64,000 nt of DNA from Cephalotus follicularis (Eukaryota > Streptophyta > Magnoliopsida > Oxalidales > Cephalotaceae). The position numbers and the translations under genes were made by a program. Positions 55,540-64,000 of the stretch are shown in pieces (position 1 is the stretch's first letter; the number at the start of each line of letters is the position of its first letter). The stretch lies in assembly GCA_001972305.1 (NCBI GenBank), contig BDDD01000078.1:737276-801275 (forward strand), read 5' to 3'. The notes beneath the pieces are model-generated. The model saw nothing but the letters and a program-made list of their open reading frames with translations. It was not told the DNA's origin and made no database searches.

Positions 55540-55690
55540 CCAGTCGGCTGCCTTTCCTTGGTAGTCAGCTGGTCGCCTGGCATTCTATTGCCATGTGTCA
55601 CGACAGTTGGCCAGTCGACTGGTTCATCCCACCAGTCGACTGCCCCCATATGCAGCCATCCAGTCGGCTGGTCCTCCCTACCAGTCGACT
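55540..55690 (-). repeat. TCGA-centred motif cluster in H 3' LTR (proximal)
   Basis: CAGTCGGCTG, TAGTCAGCTGG, CAGTCGACTGG, CAGTCGACTG, CAGTCGGCTGG, CAGTCGACTG, about 145-295 bp from the LTR start. The palindromic copies contain SalI sites (GTCGAC). Confidence 0.85.
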
Positions 55691-55835
55691 GTCCCCAGTA
55701 AGCATTCACACTTCTAAGTACATAAAAGATTTAAAACAACATCATCCAATTCAAAAACCCATCATTTTATTAATTCCACAAATAAAGTACAATTACATTG
55801 TGAAATTATAATACATGAAAATCTCGGGCGTTACA

Positions 55836-55853
55836 TCCACCCCTCCTTCAAGG
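55836..55853 (-). other. Polypurine tract of element H
   Basis: On the minus strand CCTTGAAGGAGGGGTGGA directly precedes the LTR start. Confidence 0.8.
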
Positions 55854-55879
55854 AATTTCGTCCTCGAAATTAAACAAGT

Positions 55880-56137
55880 CTAGAACCAGTGCGGGTAGCG
55901 TTCTCGGATGTCCTCCTCCCGCTCCCAAGTTGCTTCATCAGGTCGGTGGAATTGCCATTGAACCTTGACCATGGAAATGGTTCGGTTCCTCAAAGTCTGC
56001 GTCTTCCGATCGAGAATCCGCACAGGCAACTCCTCACAAAATAGATCATTCTGTACCGAAACAGTATCATAGTCTAGGACATGTGATGGGTCTGGGATAT
56101 ATCTCCTCGGCATAGATATGTGGAAGACGTCGTGCAC
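55880..56137 (-). pseudogene. Element H integrase tail and chromodomain
   Basis: VHDVFHISMPRRYIPDPSHV followed by the chromodomain (VRILDRKTQTLRNRTISMVK, VQWQFHRPDEATWEREEDIR) and a natural stop. The domain looks intact. The stop at 56165 (TAG, CAG-to-TAG type) separates it from integrase. Confidence 0.9.
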
Positions 56138-56164
56138 GTTTGACAGTGTAGGAGGTAAGGCAAG

Positions 56165-57214
56165 CTAATAGGCTACCTCCCCAACTCTCTCTAGAATCTC
56201 GAAAGGACCAATGTAGCGAGGAGCTAATTTTCCCTTTCTCCCAAACCTTTGCACGCCCTTCCATGGTGAAACCTTCAAGAATACATGATCACCCACATCA
56301 AAGATCAGAGGTGTTCTCTTCACACTGTCCGTATAGCTCTTCTGCCGACTCTGAGCAGCAAGCAACTTCTTCTTGATTATCCTGATCTTCTCTGAAGTTT
56401 CCTCTACCAACTCAGTCCCGAGTAAAGGTCGTTCCCCGACCTCTTCCCAACACACAGGAGATCTGCACTTCCTCCCATACAGTGCCTCAAACGGTGCCAT
56501 GCCGATACTGGAGTGATAGCTGTTATTGTAGAAAAACTCTATCAGAGGGATGTGATCCTCCCAAGTACCAGCAAAATCAATAATACATGCCCGTAGCATA
56601 TCCTCCAGGGTCTGGATGGTACGCTCAGACTGCCCATCGGTCTGAGCGTGGAAAGCAGTACTCAGGTTCAGCTTCGTCCCGAAAGCTGTCTGAAATCTCT
56701 TCCAAAAGTTGGAAGTGAAGATGGCATCTCTGTCGCATACCATACTGACTGGAACACCGTGTAATCTCACTATCTCCTTCACATACAAACGAGCTAGCTT
56801 GCTCGCAGGATCAGTAACATGTGTAGGCAGAAAGTGTGCTGATTTGGTGAGTCTATCCACGATGACCCACACGGCATTATGACGGTTCCGAGTCAGAGGA
56901 AAACCAGAAACGAAATCCATCGTAACATGTTCCCACTTCCACTTTGGAATGGGCAAAGGTTGCAGCAAACCTGCCGATCTCTGGTGCTCGGCTTTAACTG
57001 TCTGGCAAGTCAAACACCTCGCCACATACTCAGCGATCTTCCGCTTCATGCCAGGCCACCAGTAACACTTCTTCATGTCTTGATACATTTTTGTGCTACC
57101 AAGATGAATACTGTACAGAGATTTATGAGCCCCGCAGAGTAACTTATGGTTCAGTCTTGGTTCATTCGGAAGACAAACACGTCCCCGATACCTCAAAATA
57201 CCATCAGCATGCAC
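56165..57214 (-). pseudogene. Element H integrase (349 codons open)
   Basis: The longest clean pol block of the element. It has the zinc domain (HKSLYSIHLGSTKMYQDM, then RCLTCQTVKAEHQ), the catalytic core (VTMDFVSGFPL, IVDRLTKSAHFLP, VSMVCDRDAIFTSNFW, FHAQTDGQSERTIQTLEDML) and the C-terminal GKLAPRYIGPFEILERVGEV. D, D and E residues are in place. It is bounded by TAG at 56165 and a stop just upstream of 57214. Sister copies have one continuous frame here. Confidence 0.92.
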
Positions 57215-57991
57215 TCAGAAATCGGATCCCGAATCCAGATCCTCTCGAATCCGCTGCAACTCTGGATCATGTGGTTGTGCATCCTTGATGTGATGTAGCA
57301 ACACTGGCTGTACTCGCAAGTCAGCTAGAAAGATCCCCGGTGACTGATTGAACGGAGACCATTCTTGTAAGTCTTCCAACATCTTCCATTGCGACACCAT
57401 CGCACTGGCAAGCATAGCCTTTCGGCTCAAGGCATCAGCGACCACATTCGCTTTCCCCGGGTGATACTGGACACTGCAATCATAATCATTGAAGAATTCT
57501 ACCCACCTGCACTGGCTCATGTTCAGTGTATCTTGACAAAACAGATACCTCAAGCTTTTATGATCGGTAAAGATCTCAAACTGCGCCCCATAAAGGCAGT
57601 GCCTCCATTTCTGAAGGGCGAAGATAACAGCTGCAATCTCAAGGTCATGAGTCAGGTAGTTTTCTTCATATGGCTTCAGCTTCCTCGATGCATATGCAAT
57701 CACTCTGCCTCGCTGCATCAATACACAGCCCAAACCCTTACCTGATGCATCACTGTATACTGCAACGCCTTCATTACCATCAGGTAATGCCAAGACTGGA
57801 GCGAAAACTAACCGGTCCTTCAGCTCACAAAAACCAGCCTCACAGTCTTCGTCCCAGACGAAAAGAGTCCTCTTCTGGGTCACTCTGGTCAAAGGTTCAG
57901 CTATCCTTGAAATTTTTTGGATAAACCTCTGGTAATATCCCGCCAAACCAAGGAAACTGCGCACCTCCGTCACATTCTTTGGTTGCGGCTA
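57215..57991 (-). pseudogene. Element H RT end and RNase H (252 codons open)
   Basis: [17 protein letters not shown], then RNase H ([52 protein letters not shown]) and the end motif [14 protein letters not shown]. All conserved acidic residues I can place are present. A TAG at 57989 (TGG-to-TAG type) splits it from RT. Confidence 0.9.
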
Positions 57992-58608
57992 GTCTCTCAC
58001 TACTTCAGTCTTTGACGGATCCACCATCAAACCTTCTCCAGATACTATGTGACCGAGAAAGATCACATGGTCAAGCCAGAACTCGCACTTGCCGAACTTT
58101 GATAGACAACCGTTGTTCTTTGAGAACCTGCAACACTAGCCTCAGATGATGAGCGTGCTCCTCCTTGCTCCTCGAGTATACCAGTATATCATCAATGAAT
58201 ACCATGACAAACTGGTCTAAGTACGGTCGAAATACGTCATTCATCAATGACATAAAAGCTGCCGGTGCATTGGTAACACCAAACGGCATCACCAAGAACT
58301 CGTAGTGACCATACCGTGTTCGGAAGGCAGTCTTCTCAATGTCTCCTTCCCTTACTCTCAACTGGTGGTAACCCGATCTCAAATCGAGCTTAGAAAACAC
58401 CCTTGATCCTTGCAACTGATCAAACAATTCCTCAATGTGGGGTAAAGGATACTTGTTCTTGATAGTTGCTTTGTTCAACATTCGGTAGTCGACACAGAGC
58501 CTCATCGACCCATCCTTCTTCTTGACAAACAGTACCGGTGCACCCCACGGAGAAACACTGGGTCTAACAAAACCTTTATCAATCAGGTCTTGTAACTGTA
58601 GCTTCAGC
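57992..58608 (-). pseudogene. Element H reverse transcriptase core, broken
   Basis: 58071-58505 has [56 protein letters not shown] and the catalytic [13 protein letters not shown] frameshift near 58085 (KVRQVRVLA tail) breaks the thumb. Upstream, the start of the domain (VKKKDGS) lies in the same stretch, and TGA at 58611 cuts it from the protease-RT linker. Confidence 0.9.
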
Positions 58609-59330
58609 TCTCACAACTCAGCAGGAGCCATCCGATAGGGTGATTTAGAGATAGGAGCCGTTCCAGGAACAAGATCAATAACGAACTCCATACTCCACTT
58701 GGGTGGTAAGGACCCCAAGTCATCAGGAAACACATTCGGAAATTCACACACAACTAGAATTTCCTCCAAGCTCAAGCCTTTCTCCTTCCTTCGATCAATA
58801 ACATAGGCCAGATATCCCTCGCATCCCTTCCCTAGGTATCTCGAAGCACGAATAAATGATATGATCGGTGTCGTGAACCCTTTGTCTCCCTTGAACTGAA
58901 AAGTCATCCCGTCGGGCAGACAAAAATCCACAGTCTTATGGTAACAATCCATACGAGCACGGTGCACTAATAGCCAATCCATTCCCAATATCACATCGAA
59001 GTCACGGATAGGCAGCACTATCAAATCTGCATACAAAGGAATGCCTGACATAGACATCTCACAACCTCTATATACCGAGTCAGTATACATAGAAGTCCCA
59101 GTCAGTGTGCTCACATCAAGTATATAAGACATGCAGTCAGTGGTGACATCTAACCAAGATGCAAAAAGTGCAGATATAAAGGAATGCGATGCTCCAGAAT
59201 CCATCAGTACTCCAGCAGAATAACCATATATATACAGAGTACCTCCAACAACAGAAGTCGACTCTGGAACCTCAGTCTGAGCAAGTACAAAAATTCTACC
59301 TTTTGCGACGCCCTTGCCGGTGTCCCTCCT
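58609..59330 (-). pseudogene. Element H protease and linker (part of a 411-codon frame)
   Basis: The downstream part of the 58611-59846 frame: AGVLMDSGASHSFISALFAS (catalytic D-S-G intact), [20 protein letters not shown], the linker FPNVFPDDLGSLPPK and [13 protein letters not shown], then TGA at 58611. Gag and protease are fused in one frame without a stop, as in an active chromovirus. Confidence 0.9.
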
Positions 59331-60494
59331 TTGTGACAGTCCCGCAGTCGCACCACTACTGCTCCACGGCCCAGTAGTCGCTGTAGCAGAACTCTTCGGC
59401 AAGTCCTTCACCGAATGACCCGGTGCCCCGCACCTCAAACACCAGCCATTGAACCTCCAGCATTCCTTCTGTTTGTGACCAGTACGACCACAGTAATAGC
59501 AACCTCCGGATCTAGCATTACTCCCCTGGCTAGGAGTACCCTGCGAAGCTGTCTGTTGAGTCTTGTTCTTAGACGACTTCGTTGGAGAACCACTATCTTG
59601 CCATTTCGACGATGCTGGTCGGGATTGTGTAGGACTCTTTTTACTCTCCTTTGCGAGAGCTCTCTCAGCCCGGTCCTCACTGGATATCGTCTCCAACAGT
59701 CTAGCTTTCTGAGCAACCTCCACATAAGTCCTCAGCTCCATGGCTGTAATCCTTGACCGAAGATCCGGTCGCAACCCTCTCAGGAACCTCGGTATCTTTT
59801 TCGCTTCGTCAGCTACCAGATAAGGTGAATGTCTGGCCAGCTCCATGCATCTTGCTTGATACTAAGCAATAGTCATCTCTCCCTGTCGTAACTCCAGGAG
59901 CTCAGTCTCTCGTCACTCTTGCTCAATACCCGGAACATAAGTCTCCAAGAACTCTGTCTGGAATCTGTCCCAAGTGATGTCTGGTCCATGTGATTCCCAT
60001 TTTTCTTTAACCATTTCCCACCAATGAGTGGCCTCACCCCATAGGCGGTACACAGCAAACTTCAACTTCAGAGCATCAGTACAGTCCATCACTGCAAAGA
60101 TCTTCTCCAGATCTTGCAGCCATCTCTCAGCAATTGTAGCATCAAGTTCTCCCTTAAAGCTGGGTGGATCCAGCCTCATGAACTTCTCAATATCTCTACC
60201 AAAACCATCCTCTCCCGGGCAGTGGTCAGAAGCCCTATGTTGCGGTCGAGCTTGCGCGTGGTATTGGCGCATCTCCTCCGCATTAGCCCTGTTAAAGGCC
60301 ATCTGCTGCTGAAAATAGTCTACGATCCGAGCCATCGAATCTCTGTCATCTTGGGGAAAATTCATCCCTTGCGGAACATTTTCCTTCTCAGGGGCATTAG
60401 CTCCAGCAGCTCTAGCCCTAGCTCGAGTTCTCCTTCGGTCCATTTTCCTATAAGAAGATTGACGGTCAGTCACGACTTTAGGAAAACAATTCAT
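59331..60494 (-). pseudogene. Element H gag, two nonsense codons
   Basis: Gag starts at the ATG at 60494 or, more like relatives, at MDRRRTRARARAAG about 18 residues later. It has capsid motifs GFGRDIEKFMRLDPPSFKGE, FAVYRLWGEATHWWEMVKE and WDRFQTEFLETYVPGI, then TGA at 59913 (CGA-to-TGA type) and TAG at 59862 (CAG-to-TAG type). After these the frame continues in 58611-59846 through MELARHSPYLV, LRPDLRSRITAM, a basic Q/S-rich linker and two zinc fingers: CYYCGRTGHKQKEC intact; CLRCGAPGHSVKDLP has Leu for its last Cys. Confidence 0.9.
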
Positions 60495-60496
60495 TA

Positions 60497-60546
60497 ATTG
60501 CCAGGGAAAGTATCCTAGCTAAGCATATATGGAATATACTAACTGT
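60497..60546 (-). other. Leader next to the H 5' LTR without a standard primer site
   Basis: On the minus strand the bases after the LTR are ACAGTTAGTATATTCC and not the TGGTATCAGAGC type of B or the variant of E and F. Either the primer site has decayed or H uses another primer. Confidence 0.5.
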
Positions 60547-62521
60547 TGTCACACCCCATTTAACAGAAACGTAACATTAAAGCGGTAAAGGCAATTAACA
60601 TAGAACACAACTCATGCAAAAACCATAAAACTTAAAACTTTTCCAAAGTACAACAGTTGCGGAAGCATAACAGAACATAAGCTGTAAACATGTAACGTGC
60701 ATCCCATACTGCACGCTACCCAAATACAAGTCACTATAGTTAATCGCCCATAAAAATGGAGCGTGAATTACAGTACAAGATTAAAATCCTTCAGTAACAA
60801 AACCATAACAATGGTACATCCGAAAACCATAACCAACATAGGTTTAATACAAAGCAGGAGAATAAGCAAAAACAAGATCATAACAACTTGATCTGCATCC
60901 ATGTCAGTCCATCCGGTCTACGACATTAATCTGTAAAGTAGGGGGTTAGCCTTTGTCCTCACTCGGCTAAGTCATAACAGTAGTTCGGGATTAAAATTAA
61001 ATGCATGTCATGATATGAATGCATGAATGATGCAGTGTAGAAAAACCAGTTCATGTATATATAAGAAATATATATATATTAACAGTACAGTAAAATAACA
61101 GTGGGTACATATATAAGAAAATATATGTATGCAAGATCAGTACAGTAGTAACCCGGCCAGGGCTACGTCAACAAACACAGGAATGTCCGTGAAGGACCAA
61201 CAGGCAGTACAGGACGTCCACATAGGACTACAACAGGCAGGATGTCCACATTGGACCACAGTAGGCAGTATGTGTAGCGCCGCCAACTCCTGGCCCCACG
61301 CTACACTCCCACTCCGGCCCCTACATCAGGCAACCGAGCGAGGCAACAGTACAGTGAGTTACCCAGCCATACTCCTGGCCCCTAGGTCAACCCTCCACTA
61401 GTCGGCACTAGCAGTCTCCGCCATGCAACTAGTGGTTCAAGCACAAACATATAGAAATTCACAGAGCAAACAGTGAATTCAAGCAGTACTGTACAGTAGG
61501 CAGTAGTGATCGATTTGATCCACAACAGGCAGGTTATTTCCAAAATGTTTCCAAAAGTGACAACATTTGAAATATACATTTTCAATAGAAAATATCTTTA
61601 AACAGTTTCAGTAGTGTAATTTTTTTATCGATCCGTTCAAAAATACATTATTTAACCAATACATATTTTCACACTCAAAATATTACATTCCGAGTTCATA
61701 TATGCATTTCTAAATACCAAATCTTTAGAAATCATAAACAATTCACAAACAGTATACAATCAGGCAGTAAACAGTGCATATGCAATGCATACAAATGCTC
61801 AAATGCACTCTAACAGGAATCGGGATCGTTTCGCATCGTTTTAGGTGAACAACAGTCTAACCAGTCGGCTGGAATCCTCACCAGTCGACTGTTCTGGGTC
61901 GAGCAATATGAGTAGTCGACTGGTTCCTTCTACCAGTGGACTATCCAATAGGCAGTCGGCTGTTGTTCTTCAACAGTCAACTGTTCCAGTACTCACACAC
62001 GAGAAAATTCCCAGATTTCCATCTTCTGGGCAGTAGGAAGTATGAGTAGTCGACTGCTTTCCATTGGCAGTCCACGGGTATCATTGAGTAGTCGACTGCC
62101 TTCCTTCGGCAGTCGGCTGCTCTGCAATTCAGTGGCATGCAAATCGATCTAACTTACTGCAACGAATTATGGTAAGCAGATAAACCAAGCTCAGGGATAG
62201 GATTATAACCACAGGTTTTCATTTCGTTCATATAACAACACAACAACACTCATTTCATCATGCAAGCCAAAGCCACAAAAGGTTCAACATGCATGCACAA
62301 TAATCACGTTGATTCTCAGTAACAAGCATAACAACTCCCAAAAACAGTGGCAATTACGTCCTAAAACCAGTAGCTACAAGTCACTAAACCAGGCATTGCA
62401 ATTCATGTAACATGCAGTAAATTTAAACTCAAAATGGCATTACAACTTTCCCTTACCTTTGATTCCAATTTAGGAATCTGTAAGTCCACCTCTTTTCGTT
62501 CCAATCAGTGGCTTTTAGAGC
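60547..62521 (-). repeat. 3' portion of the 5' LTR of chromovirus H
   Basis: It starts TGTCACACCCC and matches the 3' LTR from 53152 to about 55130, where it is cut at 62521 by LTR I. A TCGA cluster (61855-62125) matches the one at 54470-54725, with three additional decayed words (CAGTGGACTA, CAGTCAACTG, CAGTCCACGGG). Confidence 0.92.
61855..62125 (-). repeat. TCGA-centred motif cluster in H 5' LTR
   Basis: The counterpart of 54470-54725. Between the two copies several words differ by one or two bases inside the motif, so the motifs mutate at least as much as surrounding LTR sequence after insertion. Confidence 0.85.
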
Positions 62522-63404
62522 TGTCACGCCCTGAACCGCGAGGGTAAACCCCCACGATCCGACGCGTGAGATACCATCCGTTCCGTCAATCGTCATAATA
62601 TTCGTCATACTCCATAAGTGCTATATATAAAAGCCTTTAAACAATCAAACAACATCAGCGGAATACTCAATTCAAATAAAAACTAACGCTTAAAATCTCC
62701 CGAAAATCGGGCATGATGTATTCGTTTATCGGACTTAACCCCCTGTAAAGAAAACGCAGTTTATATATTTTCACACTCCCGAAGGAGGAATCAACAGTTT
62801 ATATACATATGGGGCTCAACCCTCGACAATCACAACTTAACTCATCATCACATCATTCTAATGCCTCAAATGATGGGCCTGTCCCTGTTAATACATCAAC
62901 ACATATATCATAAGCACTGCCACATGTCGGCAGGTCGATAGCTGAATAAAACATATGTCTATTGTGTCTTTTGAGGGTCTCTTATACATTTCAAGTCTTA
63001 TACATCCGTACAATCAGATATAATTACAATGTCTTTTATACGTCTCATATAAGTAAACCATAAACATTACCATAAGTAAGATCATATACCAAATGGCAAT
63101 TCAAAACATGCTACAGAGAATCCATCCATCTCAGCCTGTCCCATTTAATACAATTTATATAAGTAAATCCATAATATAATCATAACGAAACCATATACAA
63201 CAACAATACAATCCCAACACCACAACTATCCAAGATCCATCTGAAGTGTCCATCCATCTTGATCCATTTCACTATGATCCATCACCTGGGTCTGAGCCTG
63301 ACCCATTCCGCACACAGGGGAAATGGGTCAGCGACATAATGTCGTGTAGGGTATACTATGTGCTATGTATGCAACAGTTATAACAATATGCAATGTATGC
63401 ATCA

Positions 63405-63665
63405 ATACAGTAGTGTAACGGTGTGTCGTGTAACGGTACTGTGACAGTACAGTACAGTGACAGTATCAGTACCGTACAGTGCTCAGTGAACAGTAACGGT
63501 GCACAGTGAACAGTAGCGGTGTACAGTAACAGTGTTGTATATCAGTGTACAGTTTCGGTGTACAGTAACAGTGCAGTATAGTATATCAGTGTGCAGTGAA
63601 CAGTAACAGTGTACATTAACAGTGGCAGTAACAGTACAGTAACAGTGCAATATGTCAGTGTATAG
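63405..63665. repeat. Degenerate ACAGTAACAGTG-type repeat
   Basis: About 260 bp built from variants of ACAGT, AACAGT and GTAACGGTG in irregular order (for example GACAGTACAGTACAGTGAC). Shorter 'CAGTACAGTA' runs also occur in LTRs H and J (34370-34770, 53690-53740, 61085-61150). Confidence 0.85.
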
Positions 63666-63886
63666 TTGCGGACAACTTCGATATACCAACCGTCCCTAAG
63701 CGGGGTATATCTAGCTAGTCCTAATCACATCCAAGGCCATAGGCCTGCAGACACTCAGTAATAAGTCAGTCACAGTACATGGGAACAAACAATCCATAGG
63801 TCCATCCCCCTATCTACGTACTCTCAGAGTCGTAGATGAGTAGGGTTGAGATAACATTGACCACACAGTGTTTACAGTACGGCTTG

Positions 63887-64000
63887 TCCTCTATGGTCCC
63901 AGCCTATATTATTCCGACCGTCCACTATGGTCCCAGCCGATATTGCTCTGGCCGTCCACTATGGTCCCAGCCTATATTGCTCTGTTCGTCCACTATGGTC
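63887..64000 (+). repeat. 34-bp tandem repeat, at least 3 copies, continuing past the window
   Basis: The unit containing TCCACTATGGTCCCAGCC recurs at 63921, 63955 and 63989, with a partial first copy at 63887, giving a constant 34-bp period. Copies differ at a few positions (CTATATTATTCCG, CGATATTGCTCTG, CTATATTGCTCTG). Confidence 0.9.

Larger units (their letters stand above)
53152..55835 (-). repeat. 3' LTR of chromovirus H
   Basis: 2684 bp; on the minus strand it starts TGTAACGCCCGAGATTTT at 55835 and ends at 53152 (plus TGTCACACCCC). The AGGGGGTTAGTCTTTGTCCTC box is at about 53546. TCGA clusters lie at 54470-54725 and 55540-55690. Confidence 0.92.
53152..62521 (-). mobile_element. Ty3/gypsy chromovirus H (Tekay/Del-like), nearly complete
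   Basis: A minus-strand element: 3' LTR 53152-55835, purine tract, chromodomain, integrase, RNase H, RT, protease, gag, and 5' LTR 60547-62521 cut by LTR I. It lies in the end of LTR G. Comparing the first 245 bp of the two LTRs I count about ten differences (about 4%), mostly transitions, so it is younger than E (about 7%). The coding region has a handful of stops and frame changes. It is the most complete element in the window, but not intact. Confidence 0.92.
62522..64000 (-). repeat. Start (3' end side) of LTR I, runs off the window
   Basis: A new sequence begins at 62522 with TGTCACGCCCTGAACCGCG, the style of a minus-strand chromovirus LTR end, inside the H LTR. A TTAACCCCCTGTAAAG word near 62735 is a weak relative of the GGGGGTTAG box of other LTRs. 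There is no ORF with a domain and no TCGA cluster in the 1.48 kb visible. Two simple repeats (63405-63665 and 63887-64000) are inside. Confidence 0.65.

Noticed and set aside
1..64000. Host genes, tRNA or rRNA genes
   Set aside because: No frame with a non-transposon domain was recognised. The tRNA-like words are primer binding sites of 10-13 bases and not tRNA genes.

Overview
This window is plant nuclear DNA made almost entirely of LTR retrotransposons. It holds plant Ty3/gypsy chromoviruses (gag with zinc knuckles, protease, RT, RNase H, integrase and a C-terminal chromodomain), Ty1/copia elements including a SIRE/Maximus-like one with an env-like ORF, initiator tRNA-Met-type primer binding sites, and AT-rich LTRs of 1.3-3.2 kb. 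I found no host protein gene, tRNA, rRNA or other structural RNA. The layout suggests gene-poor, repeat-dense (for example pericentromeric) chromatin of a flowering plant; I cannot name the species.

Layout. 1-5222: 5' end of a minus-strand copia element (A-), its 2.4-kb LTR split by a Ty3-type solo LTR (2119-4747, TSD TGACT). 5223-11037: a plus-strand copia relative (A+) with truncated LTRs and a decayed RT-RNase H. 11038-22644: a chimera of two chromoviruses. Element B supplies a 5' LTR, gag, protease and the start of RT; at about 15862 it is joined to element C, which supplies protease end, RT, RNase H, integrase, chromodomain and 3' LTR. C integrase is split by a SIRE-like solo LTR (17789-19163, TSD GGAAG), and the C 3' LTR by a short TRIM-like solo LTR (22050-22456, TSD TTTTG). 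22645-25007: pol fragment D. 25008-30732: a SIRE-like LTR (SIRE-2, minus) containing a deleted SIRE-1 element (26076-30514) with env-like ORF and RT-RNase H. About 31190-36475: a minus chromovirus LTR (J) split by a solo LTR (31478-34168, TSD CCATC). 36476-36771: a stranded integrase scrap. 36772-45237: chromovirus E (minus). 45238-49995: relative F, with an internal inversion. 49996-53151: LTR G. 53152-62521: chromovirus H (minus), the least decayed. 62522-64000: LTR I. On the right each element is broken by the next, E{F{G{H{I, and the closing halves lie beyond the window.

The most unusual signal is in the LTRs rather than the genes. Most LTR families here, both Ty3/gypsy and the SIRE-like Ty1/copia, carry clusters of short motifs centred on TCGA (CAGTCGACTG, GCGTCGACGC, ACATCGACGCC and decayed forms). 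Each family has its own dialect, and the clusters recur at about +130 to +300 and +1.1 to +1.4 kb from the LTR start. The copia A LTRs, the TRIM and the visible part of LTR I lack them.

All coding regions are interrupted. Most stops whose original codon can be judged from sister copies in the window are C-to-T or G-to-A changes, as expected from decay of methylated, silenced DNA. All coordinates and comparisons were made by eye; LTR edges without a visible TSD may be off by a few bases, and truncated edges by tens of bases.
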